Assembly (NCBI GenBank): GCA_964370855.1
Contig: CAYJMF010000008.1
Span: forward strand, 1 to 64,000
Reading direction: 5' to 3'
Source of the DNA: JAKLKS01 sp964370855
GTDB taxonomy: Bacteria; Planctomycetota; JAJSAM01; JAKLKS01
DNA: 64,000 bases
The notes under the pieces are model-generated. The model worked only from the letters and a program-made list of their open reading frames with translations. It did not search any database and had not been told where the DNA came from. The translations under genes and the position numbers were made by a program. Positions 17,543-24,845 of this stretch are shown piece after piece (position 1 is the first letter of the stretch; the number at the start of each line of letters is the position of its first letter).

Positions 17543-19090
17543 TCAACGATCCATGCCCTCCCGGATCCGGGGGGCGAGTTCGGTCTCCCCGTAGGCCGCC
17601 AGGAGAGCCTCCCACGTCTTCTTCACCTTCGGGTCCCCGCTCTTGCCGGGCTTGGCCGCGGACTCCTCCGCCGCCGCCACTCCCGGCTCCCCCGCCAGGG
17701 CCTTCTTGAAGGCCGCGTCCTGGCGCCATGCCCTGGCCGCGGCACCGACCTCCTCCCCGCATGGGGTGCCCTTCCTGACCTTCTCAGCAGCCGTGAGGAC
17801 TCCCAGCGCCCGGCGCGGGTACCCCGCCTGGCGCAGCCGACCTGCCCTCTCGAGCAATGTGCCTGCGGTCTCGTCCGGCCCTGGAGGCATCCCGTCTTTC
17901 CACCGGGGGAGCCAGACCCTCGGGTCGAGCCAGTCCTGCAGTCCCTTCGTCGCCGGTTCGAAGGGAATGAAGTGGACCCCCTGGTAGGGCCCGCGGTGGA
18001 GCGCGAAGTGGAGGTGAGGGGTAACCCCGCCGTTCTCCGTCGAGTACCCCATCCCGACGGTCCCGAGGAGCTGGCCGCTCTTCACCCGCTCCCCCGGGTT
18101 CACGAAGACCGTGTCGCCTCCGTACAGGTAGACGGTGGTGCCGATCTCGTCCTCCGCGACGCGGTGCTCCACCCCCACGGTGGTCCCCAGGTCCCACCCC
18201 GCCCAGAGGACCTTCACGACGCCGTCGGCCACGGCATAGAAGCCTGTGCCGTCCATGCAGGCCGCGTAGTCCTGGCCGACATGGATGCGATCTCCCGGGA
18301 CCACTTCCCCGAAGGGAGGCAACCCTGCCTCCGGAACCTCCTCCTTCCCGCAGCCCAGCACGGGGACGGTCCAGGAGGCCGAGACGGGGCCCTTCGCCGC
18401 CGAGGGGGCGCCGGCCTGGGAGTTGAGCTTGTTCACGAAGCCGGGAGCCTGCGTCCTGCGCTTCTCCCAGTCGTCCAGGTACGGCGCCAGGACGAGCCCG
18501 TCCTCCTCCTTCACGGTGAACTCCTCCGTCATCCGCACGACGGGCAGCTTGCCGTCGATGCGCCGGAGGAGCGCCTCGTAGCATGCCTTGACGTGGGGGT
18601 CGGTCTCGGTCTTCACCATCTCCTCGACGTCCTTCCGGAAGTCGGGCTTGAGGAGCGGAACGGCCCCCTTGTCCCAGAGCTTGATGCACGCGATCGCCGC
18701 CTTCTCCCGGACGCGCCGCTCGGGGTGGAGGAGCTGTTTCCACGCCGCCGGGAGGGCAGCGGGGTCCCGAAGGTACTCCAGGGCGAGCAGCGCCCGATGG
18801 CGCGTGTGCCAGTCCGAGGACTCCGTCAGCCGGACGAAGAGAGCCTTGAGTTCGGGGTTCCGGAAGCGCTTCCATCCTTCGCAGAGCCCGTCGGCCTTCG
18901 GGAAGAAGGCGTCGATGGCGGCGTCCCGCCCCTCCGGAGTCGCTTTCACCACCGCCAGCAGCCCGGGCCGCACCTCCATCAGGATCTCCCGGGCCCGCTC
19001 CGGCTTCAGGTCCTTCCCGAAGGCGACCTCCGCCGCGGGACTGGGAGTCCCGAGAGACAGGAGAACGAGGACCGCCATTGCCTTCCTCAT
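17543..19090 (-). CDS. Secreted M23-family endopeptidase with HEAT-like N-terminus
   Basis: 515 residues from ATG 19090, selected over an in-frame start at 19246 because it begins a signal peptide (residues about 5-20). Residues about 20-190 are HEAT-like helices (HRALLALEYLRDPAALPAAW, RVREKAAIACIKLW). The LytM/M23 core spans about 255-400 with HVGQD (270-274) and PHLHF (H359, H361), so the zinc ligands of the HxGxD and HxH motifs are intact. A lysostaphin-like glycine after the motif and the GQLLGTVG turn also fit. The family cuts peptide cross-links in peptidoglycan, or acts on other proteins. A TPR-like C-terminal tail (about 420-515) is unusual. It lies downstream of and convergent with the two-component operon. 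Confidence 0.85.
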   Translation of the reverse strand: MRKAMAVLVLLSLGTPSPAAEVAFGKDLKPERAREILMEVRPGLLAVVKATPEGRDAAIDAFFPKADGLCEGWKRFRNPELKALFVRLTESSDWHTRHRALLALEYLRDPAALPAAWKQLLHPERRVREKAAIACIKLWDKGAVPLLKPDFRKDVEEMVKTETDPHVKACYEALLRRIDGKLPVVRMTEEFTVKEEDGLVLAPYLDDWEKRRTQAPGFVNKLNSQAGAPSAAKGPVSASWTVPVLGCGKEEVPEAGLPPFGEVVPGDRIHVGQDYAACMDGTGFYAVADGVVKVLWAGWDLGTTVGVEHRVAEDEIGTTVYLYGGDTVFVNPGERVKSGQLLGTVGMGYSTENGGVTPHLHFALHRGPYQGVHFIPFEPATKGLQDWLDPRVWLPRWKDGMPPGPDETAGTLLERAGRLRQAGYPRRALGVLTAAEKVRKGTPCGEEVGAAARAWRQDAAFKKALAGEPGVAAAEESAAKPGKSGDPKVKKTWEALLAAYGETELAPRIREGMDR

Positions 19091-19406
19091 GGTTCCCATC
19101 CTGCCGCGGTCTTGCATCCTCCGTCCCCTCGGCTTCGCGGCGTGCGTGTCCACGGTCACAGCTCCGTTGCTGACCGGGAACTCGATCGCCCCTGACACGG
19201 TCCTCCTCCGTTCCAGCCGCGAGGCCCGGGCGGCGGTGGTGGCCACTGCAGTCTCCCGTGGAGGGCGACGCGGAGCGAGGGCACCAGAGTAGAGCTACCA
19301 GCGAACCCAGGGGCTCCGATGCCGTTGACGGTCCCATGGAAGACACGCGTGACGATCCAGCACGGACACCGCGACCGCCGTGAGCGGGTGCGCTAAGAGT
19401 TCCGAC
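19091..19406. other. Intergenic region, nothing recognised
   Basis: 316 bases between two minus-strand genes. It should hold the promoter of the M23 gene. I see no tRNA, strong hairpin, repeat or credible small reading frame. Confidence 0.5.
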
Positions 19407-19934
19407 CTAGGGAAGGTCCCCGCGCTGTGCATGGGTCCACTTCCCACTGGCCTCGTGGAAACGCAGGAACGGGCCGTGGGCCGTTGCCCCTGCCGCGAGG
19501 GATACCCCCGACTTGTCCTGGAGCACGAGTTGGGGGCCGAAGAGCTCTTCCTTCTCGTCCACCGCGGGGACGGTCAACATCGCGAATCCGCGGGCGGAGT
19601 CCAATCGAACGGTCGGTTGGTCCCCCTGTACATCCAGGGTGAGGCCGGCTTCCATCGGGGTCCGGAGCATGACGAGCTGGGGTGTCCCGTGGAAGGCGGC
19701 GAAGTACCCGCAGTACTGTCCCTTCTCGTCGACGACTTCGAACCTCTGCGCACGGACGGTCCCGGGAGCCACCTGCTCCGGAGAGTGGGACTGCCCACCG
19801 TGTGAAACGAGAAGACCGAGGGCCGCAATGCCGGCGAAGACTCCGAGAATGGCGGGGGGCAGGAGTTGTGCCCTCGTGCGTTGCAGCTGCTTCCGAAGTT
19901 CCCTGACTTCAGCAACCAGCGCCTCGGTTTCCAT
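19407..19934 (-). CDS. Coiled-coil, membrane-anchored protein with DxxG beta motif
   Basis: 175 residues from ATG 19934 (an in-frame ATG at 19988 is less likely). Residues 3-25 are a short coiled coil (LVAEVRELRKQLQRTRAQL), residues about 28-47 a transmembrane helix, and the remainder is extracytoplasmic and beta-rich with RAQRFEVVDEKGQYCGYFAA. The same plan (N-terminal coiled coil, one membrane helix, then RAKSIEILDAEGR-type strands) is seen in the protein at 22957-23877, so the two are members of one loose family. Function unknown. Confidence 0.6.
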   Translation of the reverse strand: METEALVAEVRELRKQLQRTRAQLLPPAILGVFAGIAALGLLVSHGGQSHSPEQVAPGTVRAQRFEVVDEKGQYCGYFAAFHGTPQLVMLRTPMEAGLTLDVQGDQPTVRLDSARGFAMLTVPAVDEKEELFGPQLVLQDKSGVSLAAGATAHGPFLRFHEASGKWTHAQRGDLP

Positions 19935-20124
19935 GGCAGTGGCCTCCAGTCGACAGTCGCCTACCAGAGTACCGAGCCGAAGGGCCATCCCGTTCGCGAC
20001 TTCGGGATCCGGATCACCCCCGCCATCTCCTTTGCTTGGCCCCCTCGGGCACCGTCAGGATCGTGAGGCGCCCCGGTAGGATGCCTCTGCCGGTGGTCAT
20101 GGTGCCGTCCATGGACGAAGGAGC

Positions 20125-21495
20125 GTGAAGGTGGCAGCCGTCGGCCGCAACGACCCCTGCCCCTGCGGGAGCGGGAAGAAGCACAAGAGGTGCTGCCTGC
20201 CGCGGGAGCAGGCCGCCATCGAGCGGCCGGTGACCCGGGATCCGGGCCCGCTCCTCGACGACAGGCTCACCCTGGACCTCCTCGAGTACGCGGTGGAGAG
20301 CCTCGGGGAGGGCTACGATCCGAAGGGAGTCTTCAAGAAGGAGGCGGGCGGAGACCCCCGTGACGTGCTCCTCTTCGTCCCCTGGACGCTCTACCACCAC
20401 CCCGTCCACGGGAAGACCGTCGTGGAGTGGTACCTCGCGGACCGGGGCGCCCAGCTCGGCCGGGCGAAGCGGGAGTGGCTGGAGGCCCAGAGGCGGGCCC
20501 TCCTCTCCTACTGGGAGGTCACCGCGGTCGAGCCCGGGGTGGGGCTCACCCTCAAGTGCCTCTTCACCGGGGCGGAGCACCGGGTGAAGGAGCAGACCGG
20601 CTCCCGCATCCTGTCGAGGTGGTACGTCCTGCTCGGCCGGGTAGTGGAGTACGACGGCAAGGCCTACGTCGTGGGCTGCCACGAGAGGGCCCTGCCGCCG
20701 GCCCTGGCTGCCGAGGCCCGGGACGAGGTGAAAGTGGCCCTCGGCGCCGGCGACGGGACCGTGGCGCGGAGCCTGGTCCATGCGCCGGAGACCGCCCTCC
20801 TGCTCGTCCGGGAGTGGTACGCGGCCGTGAAGGTGCAGGACGCACCGCGGAGGCCGCCAGGGCTCACGAACACCGATGGCCACGAGCTGGTCCTGGTAAC
20901 GGACCGCCACGCCTTCGACCCGGCGAAGCGGGAGGAGGTCGTCGCGGCCCTGTGCGCCATGAAGGGTGCCGAGCCGGACCCGGAGACGGAGGACGGGCTC
21001 AAGATCACCTTCACCCGCCCCGGGAACCGCCAGAACAAGGGCTGGACCAACACGATCGTCGGGGCCGGCATCGTGGGGCCCGACGCCCTCACGCTGGAGA
21101 CCAACTCCGCCGAGCGAGCAGCGGCCCTCCTGCGGCGGGTCCGGAAGGCCTGCCCCGGGCTCCTGACCCGGGTCTCCTTCGACAGGCGGTCGGCCGAGCA
21201 CCTCCTCCGGGAGAAGATGCGGGAGCCTCCGCCCGACGACTGGGTACCGCATCCGGCAACGCCTCCGGAGTTCCTGGCGAAGCTGCGGGAGTTCAAGGTG
21301 AAGACGAACCGCGGATGGCTGGACGAGAAGGTCCCGGCCCTCGGGGGGCTCACGCCAAGGGCGGCGGCCAGAAGCGGGAAGTGGAGGCCGGCACTCGAGA
21401 TCCTCGTGAAGGAGATCGAGCAGGCCGAGGACCGGGTCCCGGAAGTGGAGCGGATCGACCTGTCGTTCCTGCGGGAGGAACTGGACCTGGAGTAG
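20125..21495 (+). CDS. SEC-C metal-binding domain protein
   Basis: 456 residues starting at GTG 20125, supported by AAGGAG seven bases upstream and by the position of the N-terminal motif. NDPCPCGSGKKHKRCC (residues about 9-24) is the SEC-C zinc-binding signature also found at the SecA C-terminus, where it contacts SecB and ribosomes. Here it is at the N-terminus of an otherwise unfamiliar protein. The rest is a mixed alpha/beta sequence without motifs I recognise. SEC-C is a widespread add-on module, so the motif does not specify a role in secretion. Soluble and cytoplasmic by appearance. Confidence 0.8.
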   Translation: MKVAAVGRNDPCPCGSGKKHKRCCLPREQAAIERPVTRDPGPLLDDRLTLDLLEYAVESLGEGYDPKGVFKKEAGGDPRDVLLFVPWTLYHHPVHGKTVVEWYLADRGAQLGRAKREWLEAQRRALLSYWEVTAVEPGVGLTLKCLFTGAEHRVKEQTGSRILSRWYVLLGRVVEYDGKAYVVGCHERALPPALAAEARDEVKVALGAGDGTVARSLVHAPETALLLVREWYAAVKVQDAPRRPPGLTNTDGHELVLVTDRHAFDPAKREEVVAALCAMKGAEPDPETEDGLKITFTRPGNRQNKGWTNTIVGAGIVGPDALTLETNSAERAAALLRRVRKACPGLLTRVSFDRRSAEHLLREKMREPPPDDWVPHPATPPEFLAKLREFKVKTNRGWLDEKVPALGGLTPRAAARSGKWRPALEILVKEIEQAEDRVPEVERIDLSFLREELDLE

Positions 21496-21660
21496 GTGCT
21501 TGGCGGGGGATATTCGAGAGGCGGGTCTCCGATGACTCCCCGAATTGGATCGGGCGCTTGCCCGGTCCCGATTGCGCTCGTATCCGTCGGATCAATGCTC
21601 CTATCTGCCTCCTGACACCCCTTTGCCCAGTCCGCAGTGCCCCAGCCAGGGACCTTTCCC

Positions 21661-22016
21661 TCAGGAAGACTCACCACAGCCTCCGCCACTGCTGCCCTTC
21701 TTACTTTCCTGATTACCCCCGTTACGATCTTTCCATGAACAGTTTTCCCCTCAAACACTTGCCCCTCCTTGGGCTCGTAATGGTAGGTGCTAATAAACCT
21801 TTCCAGAGACACAGCCCCTGCATCCGGGCTACCGTCCTGATGGGTAAACCGAACCTCTACAATGAACTCCCCGGGCTCAATCCTCTCGGAGACAATGGCG
21901 AGACCCGCCCTCCCCTCAAAGGTCAGAAAGCGGTCCCCAACCTCAAACTCCCCCTTGCGGGCCAGCTTGTAAAATTCAGTTGCGGGCATTGCTGCGACTT
22001 CCCGCTTCCTAGGCAT
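21661..22016 (-). CDS. Small hypothetical protein, probably frameshifted near its end
   Basis: The ATG at 22016 has a strong GGGAGGAG ribosome site and begins MPRKREVAAMPATEF. Protein-like sequence continues for about 97 residues to GKIVTG. The annotated frame then runs without a stop far into the antisense of the SEC-C gene (to 20664), which is implausible. If the five-C run at 21716-21720 had one more base, the frame would continue NQESKKGSSGGGCGESS and stop at 21661, giving about 118 residues. I therefore treat this as one short gene with a one-base deletion, real or from sequencing. Function unknown. It lies in an AT-richer patch unlike the neighbours. Confidence 0.45.
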
Positions 22017-22265
22017 CGGCTCCTCCCTTACATTCCTCCGGCTGACACAACCGCGACGCATGGAAGTAGTTGCCGGGTGCAATCCGAAGGGTAGCGCCCC
22101 TGTCCGACACCCTTGGGATGCAATCTCCGGTGCGACCCTGAGCCCTCGATTTCAGTGACTTTGTCCCTTTGGGGCGCTATGCGCCGGTGGGAGAACTCAT
22201 TGCCCTCCCCCGCCCTAGCGCGCCCGAGGGAAAGGGTGGGCTCTGCCTCTCGCTTGTAACTCGCC

Positions 22266-22778
22266 CTACCGGTATGGAAAGCCGGAAGCGAAGGGGGTTA
22301 CTCCCGCAAAGGTCCCGCCCGGTGTCGCTTTGACCACCAACCGCTTGGCGTCATGCCCGACGAACAGGACATTCGACACCCAATCGATTGCCCCGTCATC
22401 GTTGAGGTCCACGCCCACAATCTGGAAGCCCTCCGCATTGGAAAAGGTACTCGTATCCTCCGAATTCCGTAGCACGCTCCCAATCTCCTTCACCCTCGCC
22501 TTGCCCTCCTTCTTGGCCCCGGGAACAGGACGGTCATTGACACTGGTACCGAAACTCCCCGTTGGGTAGAACACGGAGGAACCACAGATGAGGGGACAGA
22601 ACTGCCCCGTGTTGAGGACAATACTCCGCTCCCCGAGGTAGACGGTCACTGGAGCGGAGGTGTAGTTGACAACCATGATCTTGGCCTTCTTGAGTCCACC
22701 GGCCTGCGCTTCTGTTCCACTGAGGGCTACGAAGGCCAGGAGTCCGATGCAGACCAACCTAAACGGGCTCCGTCGCAT
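22266..22778 (-). CDS. Small secreted protein of unknown function
   Basis: 170 residues from ATG 22778, with GAGGAGG just upstream. Residues about 8-26 are a signal peptide ending near TEAQAGG. The mature part is beta-rich (KIMVVNYTSAPVTVYLGE) with two cysteines (FCPLIC) that could form a disulfide, and a possible calcium site in VDLNDDGAIDW. I do not recognise the family. Its composition and less G/C-biased codons match the surrounding AT-richer patch. Confidence 0.65.
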   Translation of the reverse strand: MRRSPFRLVCIGLLAFVALSGTEAQAGGLKKAKIMVVNYTSAPVTVYLGERSIVLNTGQFCPLICGSSVFYPTGSFGTSVNDRPVPGAKKEGKARVKEIGSVLRNSEDTSTFSNAEGFQIVGVDLNDDGAIDWVSNVLFVGHDAKRLVVKATPGGTFAGVTPFASGFPYR

Positions 22779-22879
22779 ACTTCCTCCTCAATCTCTGAAA
22801 GGGCCGAACTACTCCCCAATCCGGTACATCGAGGGGCAGTTTCCCCCATCAGGCCCTCGGGGTCAACCGTTGTTTCAAA

Positions 22880-22901
22880 GTTAGCCGCTAAGTTGGCTAA
22901 C
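22880..22901 (-). terminator. Small stem-loop downstream of 22957-23877
   Basis: GTTAGCC pairs with GGCTAAC over an 8-base loop, 56 bases beyond the stop of the minus-strand gene at 22957. It lacks a clear T-run, so it could equally be a regulatory palindrome. Confidence 0.3.
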
Positions 22902-22956
22902 CGGGACCATCCACCCCCTCCCCCGCCCTCGCGCGCGCGCGAGGAAGCGACCCGAC

Positions 22957-23877
22957 TTACCGCGGCAGGCGTTCAATTACCTTTCCTTCCTTGTCGAAGA
23001 GCACAAGAGCAGAAGGTGCGAGGGTGGTCTCTCCTCCAGTGCGAGAATCAGTTAGGGTTACGCATCCAAGCACGGCGCGAAGTGTCCCCGCTGCGTCCAT
23101 CAACCTTACCGATGGCGTTTCGTCCTCCCCCACCTCCACTCGCAACAGATTCCTTCCCTTGAGTAGGCCCTGGTGGTCAATGTCGCCAACTGAGCCCACC
23201 CTTGGCCCATCCATTGTCATCTCCTTGGAGCCCCCTCTCCAGTTGTTCAAGGATAGGCGGCTAAAACTGTCCCCCTCAATGCTAGTACCCAGAGAGATCG
23301 AACTGCCCTGCTCGGCAGCTTCAATTGACGCGGATGCATTCGAATTAACCCGTGAATCAAACCTAGCGCGTTCCAGCGTTGCCTCCACCAAGATCCTCGC
23401 ACCCAGAGGGTTCGGCGCCGATCCTGGCTTCCTGTAGTCCATCTCGAAAATCGGTCGCGAGCTATCCCTGACAAATGCTCCATTCGAGTAGGAATACTCT
23501 GGTTTTGCGCCCAAGAAAACTACATTGGTGTATGGGGTCAGTCCTTTCTGACCTTCCGGCGAGGGCAACGCTGATCCAACAGAAAGGCCGACAGCCTTCT
23601 CGTCGCTGCCAGAGTAACTCGCCTCACCGAGGCTAATCAACTTCTTGCCTCCCTCACATACAATAGACATATCATGTGGCCTGATCATCGTACTGACTCT
23701 TCCTTCAGCATCGAGGATCTCGATCGACTTCGCCCGGACGATATCCGGTTCCGGCCGGGTCAAACCCATTGCGACCCCGCCTATTCCCACCATGCCGAAA
23801 ATTGTGATTACCGCCCGTAGCCTCCTATTGTCCTGCTCAACCTTCTCCAGCCGAGTAGACAGTTCGCCTATGGTCAT
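22957..23877 (-). CDS. Coiled-coil membrane-anchored protein with repeated DxxG strands
   Basis: 306 residues from ATG 23877, with AAGGAGG about nine bases upstream. Residues 3-22 are coiled coil, about 23-41 a transmembrane helix, and the rest extracytoplasmic. Three strand-turn units recur: SIEILDAEGRVSTMI, SVRLMDAAGTLRAVL and ALVLFDKEGKVIERL. It shares this plan with the protein at 19407-19934. The codons use far more A and T than in the flanking regions, so gene and surroundings may have been acquired separately. No enzymatic motif. Confidence 0.65.
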   Translation of the reverse strand: MTIGELSTRLEKVEQDNRRLRAVITIFGMVGIGGVAMGLTRPEPDIVRAKSIEILDAEGRVSTMIRPHDMSIVCEGGKKLISLGEASYSGSDEKAVGLSVGSALPSPEGQKGLTPYTNVVFLGAKPEYSYSNGAFVRDSSRPIFEMDYRKPGSAPNPLGARILVEATLERARFDSRVNSNASASIEAAEQGSSISLGTSIEGDSFSRLSLNNWRGGSKEMTMDGPRVGSVGDIDHQGLLKGRNLLRVEVGEDETPSVRLMDAAGTLRAVLGCVTLTDSRTGGETTLAPSALVLFDKEGKVIERLPR

Positions 23878-24443
23878 GGACTACCTCCTTGGTCATGGTA
23901 CACGAAAGTTAGGAGATTCCATTGGGTGACTGGAGGCGAGATAGACCTTCACCCCTCCCCCCTCCATCGGCCCCCCCGGGGGTGTCCTTCCTACTCCGGG
24001 GACCGAGGCCCCTCCCTCCCCGGCCTCCTTCCTCCTGCCACCGGAGACCCGCTCCTCCTCCCCGTCCCCACTCCGCAGCCAGGAGCGGAAGGTCCGCCCG
24101 CACCACTGGCACCCTTGGACATGACGGAGGAACCCGAGGAAGTCCCGGCGGCGGGATGGCCGGTCCGGACAGGTAGGGAGCGGGGTCACAAGGGGAGAAC
24201 GCTTGAGAGGCCCCAATCTGTCCCTCCAATCGGGGAGAGCACCTCTCCGGGGGTAGCCCCGGCCCCCTACCGGCCCTCCTGTGGGCCCCCTTGGCCCCTC
24301 CACGGGCCTTCCAGAGGCGACCGAGAGCCTTCCCGTCGCCGGAGAGCCCCCACCCCCCGGGGGAGGTACATTCCGGGGTACATCGTGGGCAAGGGGAAGG
24401 AGGGGAAGATTCCTGAGGGGGCTAGTTCCGTCCTAACCCCTTC
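23878..24443. other. Intergenic region; possible short zinc-finger ORF
   Basis: 566 bases between the membrane protein and the tRNA-Sec gene. The only coding hint is on the minus strand inside 23893-24303, where HVQGCQWC matches the HxxxCxxC of anti-sigma zinc fingers, preceded by TCPDRPSRRRDFLGFLR. There is no good start codon or ribosome site and the frame is otherwise Gly/Pro-rich, so I do not call a gene. Confidence 0.35.
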
Positions 24444-24539
24444 TGGCGGGAGCGCATGGAAATCGAATCCACCCAGCCCTTATGAGGGGCTGCACCGGTT
24501 TTGAAGACCGGGGGGGCCACCAGGCACCCTTCCGCTCCC
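24444..24539 (-). tRNA. selC: tRNA-Sec (anticodon UCA)
   Basis: A 96-base selenocysteine tRNA read on the minus strand, with encoded CCA at its 3' end (24446-24444). An elongated acceptor stem (GGGAGCG with CGCTCCC, eighth pair mismatched), anticodon stem CCGGT/ACCGG around CTTCAAA with anticodon TCA at 24504-24502, a long variable arm CAGCCC/GGGCTG, and a five-pair T stem with loop TTCGATT are all visible. The long variable arm, extra acceptor length and UCA anticodon separate it from serine and suppressor tRNAs. It charges with Ser, is converted to selenocysteine by SelA and is delivered at UGA by SelB. None of those genes lie in the window. Confidence 0.92.
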
Positions 24540-24845
24540 GCAGGGAGGCCTACGGGGGAGGATTGTAGCCGCCCCCCCGCGCCCCCCTCCCGAACCTCCG
24601 GACCCGGCCGGCCCCCCTAGCCCCCCCGAAGACCTCCGCCGTGGCGCCGCTGACGCCCCCGCGGAATCTTCCCCACAGGGGACGCCCGTCACGCCGGGCC
24701 GGGCCCAATCCTGGACTCGCAACCCCTTTTGGGGAAACATGTTGGGAGGTTTCCTCCCGCCCCTGCCACCCCGGCACGGCCCGTGCGTGACGTCCCCCGG
24801 AAGGTCGCCCGCCGCACGCCCGGATTCCCGGAAAAGGAGCCGCCC
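24540..24845. other. Upstream region of nifJ and of tRNA-Sec
   Basis: 306 bases between the divergent tRNA-Sec and nifJ genes, so it must hold promoters for both. A CCCCTTTTGGGG sequence at 24723-24734 is the only symmetric element noticed. No convincing -35/-10 pair was found by eye. A good ribosome site (AAAAGGAG) precedes the nifJ ATG. Confidence 0.4.

Noticed and set aside
20664..21495. Extension of the 22016 minus-strand frame through the SEC-C gene
   Set aside because: The plus strand has an intact SEC-C protein with a good ribosome site. The minus-strand continuation has no protein character.
21500..21525. TGGCGGG near the SEC-C stop as a second copy of the tRNA-Sec 3' end (att site)
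   Set aside because: Only about seven bases match and the following bases differ, too short in GC-rich DNA to claim an attachment repeat.
23893..24303. Minus-strand frame with HVQGCQWC resembling an anti-sigma zinc finger
   Set aside because: HxxxCxxC is suggestive, but there is no ribosome site, the rest is Gly/Pro-rich, and the frame overlaps nothing supportive. Kept as a note in the intergenic entry.
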